From Candidatus Woesearchaeota archaeon (lineage in GTDB: Archaea; Nanobdellota; Nanobdellia; Woesearchaeales; UBA10107): a stretch of 6,953 bases of DNA. Below the pieces are notes generated by a model that was not told where the DNA came from, did not search any database, and was given only the letters and a program-made list of their open reading frames with translations. Below, in pieces: positions 4,155-6,953 of the stretch. Where the stretch lies: assembly GCA_013331965.1 (NCBI GenBank), contig DUFL01000024.1, positions 152 through 7,104 of the forward strand, given 5' to 3'. Each line of letters begins with the position of its first letter. Position 1 is the first letter of the stretch. The position numbers and the translations under genes are program-made.

Positions 4155-5075
4155 CTATGCTTTGTTTAAAAAACTATTGAAAATTTCAACTACTTCCTCA
4201 TCAGATTTCGCTCTTGCTATTTTATCTCTTGCTCTCGCTGCGCCATTCTTGCCTTTCAGAAAGCTGCTGGCAATAAACTTAAGATTGGTTTCACATTCGT
4301 GTTCTTTGCACAGTTCTACATATCTTTTGAGCATTTTAATCTCATCAGGAGCATCATATATTTTATATTTTCCATAGTCAATGCATTGTTTGAATATGGA
4401 TGGGTTTTTTATAGCTGCTCTGCCAATCATCACATAGTCACATCCTGTTTTTTCGAGCATCTCATACGCTTTTTCAGGGCTGGTTACATCCCCATTTCCT
4501 ATTATCGGAATCTTGACGGCTTCTTTCATCTTTTTTATCGTGCTCCAGTCGGCGCTTCCAGAGTATTTCTGATATTGTGTTCTTGCATGCAGTGTAATTG
4601 CTGAAACTCCGGCTTTCTCGAGTGTTTTCGCAATTTCTACTGCTTCATCTTTCTTGAATCCTGAGCGCATCTTTACCGTAACAGGAACTTTAAGGTTTTT
4701 AGTCAGAAGTTTCATCATTCTTTTTATTTTTTGTTTTTCATTGAGAAGCGCAGCGCCAAAACCCTGTTTCACGATTTTTTTTGAAGGACATCCCATGTTG
4801 ATGTCAAGAATATCATAATTCTTGTTCTTTTTTGCTGCTTTAAGCATGATTATCCCGTCAGCTCCTGATAGCTGAAATACCAAAGGCCTGTCCTGTTCGC
4901 ATGTTTTAGCCTTTTCAATGTTCAGCTTATTGCTCTTTGTAAATGCGAATGCGTTTATCTGCTCAGTTGAAGCCAGACTTGCTCCGTATTCTCTGCACAG
5001 CAGCCTGAACGGAAGATTAGTCACATCTGCCATGGGGGCCAATACAAACCTGTTCTTTAGCTTTGGAAACTCCAT
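4155..5075 (-). CDS. dus: tRNA-dihydrouridine synthase (FMN-dependent)
   Basis: Reduces specific uridines in tRNA to dihydrouridine with FMN and NAD(P)H, in the cytoplasm. The 306-residue length fits the family. An N-terminal FMN-binding TIM barrel shows LAPMADVTNLPFRLLCREYG (12-31), QLSG (68-71), DINMGCPSKKIVKQGFGAAL (91-110) with the catalytic Cys96, VKMRSGF (134-140), TLHARTQYQKYSG (161-173), GNGDV (193-197) and MIGRAAIKNP (216-225). A helical tRNA-binding domain follows (about 243-306). All expected cofactor and catalytic residues are present. Which U position is modified, and which Dus subtype this is, cannot be told from motifs. The gene is probably first in a unit with the M48 protease, 12 bp downstream. 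The start at 5075 gives the expected N-terminus directly before the barrel. A T/A-rich box (TTTTTAATAATTT) about 27 nt upstream suggests a leaderless mRNA. Confidence 0.95.
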   Translation of the reverse strand: MEFPKLKNRFVLAPMADVTNLPFRLLCREYGASLASTEQINAFAFTKSNKLNIEKAKTCEQDRPLVFQLSGADGIIMLKAAKKNKNYDILDINMGCPSKKIVKQGFGAALLNEKQKIKRMMKLLTKNLKVPVTVKMRSGFKKDEAVEIAKTLEKAGVSAITLHARTQYQKYSGSADWSTIKKMKEAVKIPIIGNGDVTSPEKAYEMLEKTGCDYVMIGRAAIKNPSIFKQCIDYGKYKIYDAPDEIKMLKRYVELCKEHECETNLKFIASSFLKGKNGAARARDKIARAKSDEEVVEIFNSFLNKA

Positions 5076-5109
5076 AACCTGATTATATTATGGAAATTAT
5101 TAAAAAGAT
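5076..5109. promoter_or_regulatory. 34-bp divergent promoter region (dus and O-methyltransferase)
   Basis: The whole space between the two divergent ATGs is 34 bp. On the plus strand ATTATATTAT (5082-5091) is centred about 24 nt before the ATG at 5110. On the minus strand TTTTTAATAATTT (about 5095-5107) is centred about 27 nt before the ATG at 5075. Both fit TATA boxes of leaderless genes, and each box lies near the other gene's start. Simultaneous assembly of both initiation complexes would be sterically difficult. Confidence 0.5.
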
Positions 5110-5661
5110 ATGCTTTTTGATATTGTTGTGAAAATTAACGATATTCTCAAGAAACAGGAAAAGCTCAATAAAGGCGGCAAATTCTCGACTATAAACCGTG
5201 AAACGGGCCATTTTATCAATCTTTTGATAAAGATGAGGGATCCGAAGAAAGTCCTTGAGATAGGAACTTCTATTGGTTATTCATCAATCTGGATAGCGTC
5301 TGCGTTAAATAAGAATGCGGAGTTAATCACACTTGAGCGATGGCCGGAACGTGCGGAAATTGCAAAAAAGTTTTTCAGGCAGGCAAATTTGCCGATAATA
5401 CTTATTGAGGGAGATGCTATTGAAGTGATTCCTAAATTAAGAACAAAATTTGATGCAGTCTTCATTGATGCGGCTAAGGCAGATTATCTGAAATATTTAC
5501 ATCTGCTGATTCTAAATAAAAAATTAAATAAGCATACTTTGATTATTGCCGACAACACAGTTTCTCATGCATCTAAAATGCAGGATTTCCTGAAATTTGC
5601 AGAAAAAAAGAAAGCGATTACAGCCGAAATCGGAAAAGGAGTTACTTTCTTTAGACTTTAG
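5110..5661 (+). CDS. SAM-dependent O-methyltransferase (COMT-like)
   Basis: A 183-residue class I methyltransferase of the O-methyltransferase_3/COMT-like group. Motif I is VLEIGTSIGYSSIWIA (48-63) for SAM binding, with acidic Glu76 in LITLERWPERA closing the ribose site. GDAIEV (101-106) and FDAVFIDAAKADYLKYL (114-130) follow, then LIIADNTVSHASKM (144-157). Asp120, Asp148 and Asn149 correspond to the metal ligands of metal-dependent family members. At 183 residues it is slightly shorter than typical COMT-like proteins (about 200-220), mainly at the N-terminus. An in-frame TAA at 5101-5103 rules out an upstream start, so the short N-terminus is real. The substrate is unknown; a small catechol-like molecule is the family default. 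It is divergent from dus and overlaps the next minus-strand gene tail to tail by 11 bp. No SD is visible; a TATA-like box at 5082-5091 fits a leaderless start. Confidence 0.9.
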   Translation: MLFDIVVKINDILKKQEKLNKGGKFSTINRETGHFINLLIKMRDPKKVLEIGTSIGYSSIWIASALNKNAELITLERWPERAEIAKKFFRQANLPIILIEGDAIEVIPKLRTKFDAVFIDAAKADYLKYLHLLILNKKLNKHTLIIADNTVSHASKMQDFLKFAEKKKAITAEIGKGVTFFRL

Positions 5662-6953
5662 TTCTTTTGTATCTGATTATTTTCCCCATTATTTTCCCCC
5701 CATTTTCGCTTGATTTTTTATTGTATCCTGACAAACTTTTCTGAACTTTTAACTGCTTTTCCTCTATGCTGGAAATATTCTCTCTGTATTTCAGCATTAA
5801 TTTATCATAGTCTTCTCTTGGAATAGAGTGCTTTTTGAAATATTTCATTTGCGTATCTTTTTCCATTTCTACGGCTCTTTTTTTATTTTCAATCATCTTT
5901 TTTCGGCGTAATTCAAGATATTTTCTGTGCCACAATGGTTTAGTTCTCACAATTGTTAATATCGTGGCTAAAGCAAAGATATACCAGTATTTTACAAGTA
6001 TGTTGTAGTAAAACAATCTGATTTGCAGCTCAACTTTGCCAAGCTTTTCCACAATAATCGTTCTTTCAATTACAACACTATTTTCAAATGCATCCTTGGC
6101 ATTTAGCTGCAGAGAATCTGCGCTGGCATCTTTTTCAGTAAATAAGTAAGATCCTGAATATACCCCGGGGTTTATTTCAGATAGCTTAGTTGTTTTATTT
6201 CCGATAACTGCAAAAACATTCGCTTTTTCTATTTTTGTCCCGTCCGGATAGTTCAGTTCGGCATTAATCTCTATTTTTAGTCCTGTAAAAAAGCTGGTTG
6301 TTTTTGGATTTATAAGAACAAGATTCAGGTCAGAGGATCTTATTGTAACAGGTATTCTTGTTCCGCCTGCTTTTGTTATTTTATTTTCAGTTTTTACCGC
6401 CTGAACGGCGATGTTCCACTTTCCAAGAGGGTCATTCGATTTTATTTTATATTCTGAAGAATATGTTCCGGAGGTTACTTCCTGAAACATAATCGGTTCT
6501 CCGTCTGGAGTTCTGAAATCGACAGAAGCATTTGCAAGAGCTTTTCCTTCGTCTTTAACTTCAACTGTTATCGGAATTGTGCTTCCTCTCTTGAATTCAG
6601 CATCTTTGAATGGGCTCAGAAAATCAACAGTGTAGAAAGCTACGCCTTTTGGAGTGGAAATATTTGATTTGAAATCGGCAAATCCCTCGTTAAATGATTT
6701 ATCTTCTGCTTTTATCTTTATTGCCCATTTTCCTTCAGGTTCAGCAAAACTGATTAGGTAGCTGTCTTTAAATATTCCGTCAATGTTTGATTTTATTGTT
6801 TTGTTGAATAAAACATCCTCTGAGGAAATAACTATCTGAACAGAATTATTTTTTACAGGACTTTTGTCGAAGTAAGTTAAAATTCCACTGAATATTATTC
6901 TTTCTCCCTTGAAATACTGTTTTTTCACGCTTGTGTTGAAATAAATAGTAGGA
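5651..6953 (-). CDS. surface protein with Ig-like/macroglobulin-type beta domains, C-terminal membrane anchor and cytoplasmic tail (5' truncated)
   Basis: The frame is open to the window edge: 433 residues are visible and the N-terminus lies outside. The GTG at 6928 falls within the first beta domain (YFNTSVKKQYFKGERIIFSG), so it is not the true start. Three beta-sandwich repeats of about 90-100 residues (visible residues 9-95, 108-205, 208-300) share the pattern '(K/R)G..I.(I/F)...v', then 'G.Y.s.Y', then 'GKW.I.V.A', as in MG2/Big-type domains. A membrane helix follows (about 318-335, YWYIFALATILTIV) with RTK..WHRK after it, placing the C-terminus in the cytoplasm. The tail (336-433) is basic and coiled; KYFKKHSIPREDYDKLMLKY followed by RENISSIEEK recalls SHOCT-like tails of archaeal membrane proteins. 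Likely a cell-surface structural or adhesive protein. No enzyme motif is visible. It ends overlapping the O-methyltransferase gene by 11 bp. Confidence 0.85.
   Translation of the reverse strand, partial: PTIYFNTSVKKQYFKGERIIFSGILTYFDKSPVKNNSVQIVISSEDVLFNKTIKSNIDGIFKDSYLISFAEPEGKWAIKIKAEDKSFNEGFADFKSNISTPKGVAFYTVDFLSPFKDAEFKRGSTIPITVEVKDEGKALANASVDFRTPDGEPIMFQEVTSGTYSSEYKIKSNDPLGKWNIAVQAVKTENKITKAGGTRIPVTIRSSDLNLVLINPKTTSFFTGLKIEINAELNYPDGTKIEKANVFAVIGNKTTKLSEINPGVYSGSYLFTEKDASADSLQLNAKDAFENSVVIERTIIVEKLGKVELQIRLFYYNILVKYWYIFALATILTIVRTKPLWHRKYLELRRKKMIENKKRAVEMEKDTQMKYFKKHSIPREDYDKLMLKYRENISSIEEKQLKVQKSLSGYNKKSSENGGKIMGKIIRYKRTKV

Noticed and set aside
5651..6928. GTG at 6928 as the true start of the Ig-like surface protein
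   Set aside because: The frame stays open to the window edge, and the upstream codons (PTIYFNTS) continue the first beta domain. An exported protein should also begin with a signal peptide.

Overview
The window is AT-rich and gene-dense and most likely comes from an archaeon, plausibly a small-genome DPANN-type lineage. The evidence is indirect. Several starts have an A/T-only TATA-like box about 25 nt upstream and little or no Shine-Dalgarno sequence, as in leaderless archaeal genes. One gene encodes a membrane-tethered winged-helix regulator of a type common in archaea, and a surface protein ends in a cytoplasmic tail style seen often in archaeal membrane proteins. No rRNA, tRNA or taxonomic marker is present, so the lineage is an inference.

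Layout: the plus strand carries the 3' end of a possible amidohydrolase (1-114), a possible 37-residue single-helix membrane microprotein (138-251) and a SAM-dependent O-methyltransferase (5110-5661). Everything else reads on the minus strand. In transcription order these are: a C-terminally anchored surface protein with Ig-like domains (6953-5651, cut by the window edge), a tRNA-dihydrouridine synthase (5075-4155), a Ste24/CAAX-type M48 protease (4142-3003), a membrane-tethered winged-helix regulator (2971-2273), an intergenic region with a 121-bp inverted-repeat element (2127-2247), an unrecognised 123-residue protein (1977-1606), and two tandem paralogous secreted proteins (1518-1117 and 1120-248) whose ends overlap by ATGA.

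The most interesting region is 1540-3000. The promoters of the 123-residue gene and of the secreted pair share a 20-bp identical block. Around it, four GTTCC-type elements have exactly the same relative spacing in both copies (0, 23, 33 and 43 bp on the plus strand). Three of them are stacked at one helical turn, next to a TATA-like box. This looks like an operator shared by two neighbouring transcription units. The nearest regulator is the membrane-tethered winged-helix protein encoded just upstream, so a local envelope-responsive circuit is a reasonable but untested hypothesis: extracellular sensor domain, membrane helix, cytoplasmic DNA-binding domain, promoters of secreted proteins. The adjacent membrane protease could process envelope proteins or the regulator itself; the sequence does not show this.

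The rest is more ordinary. Dus and the M48 protease are probably co-transcribed. Dus and the O-methyltransferase diverge from a 34-bp gap that fits two overlapping leaderless promoters. The O-methyltransferase and the Ig-like protein overlap tail to tail by 11 bp.
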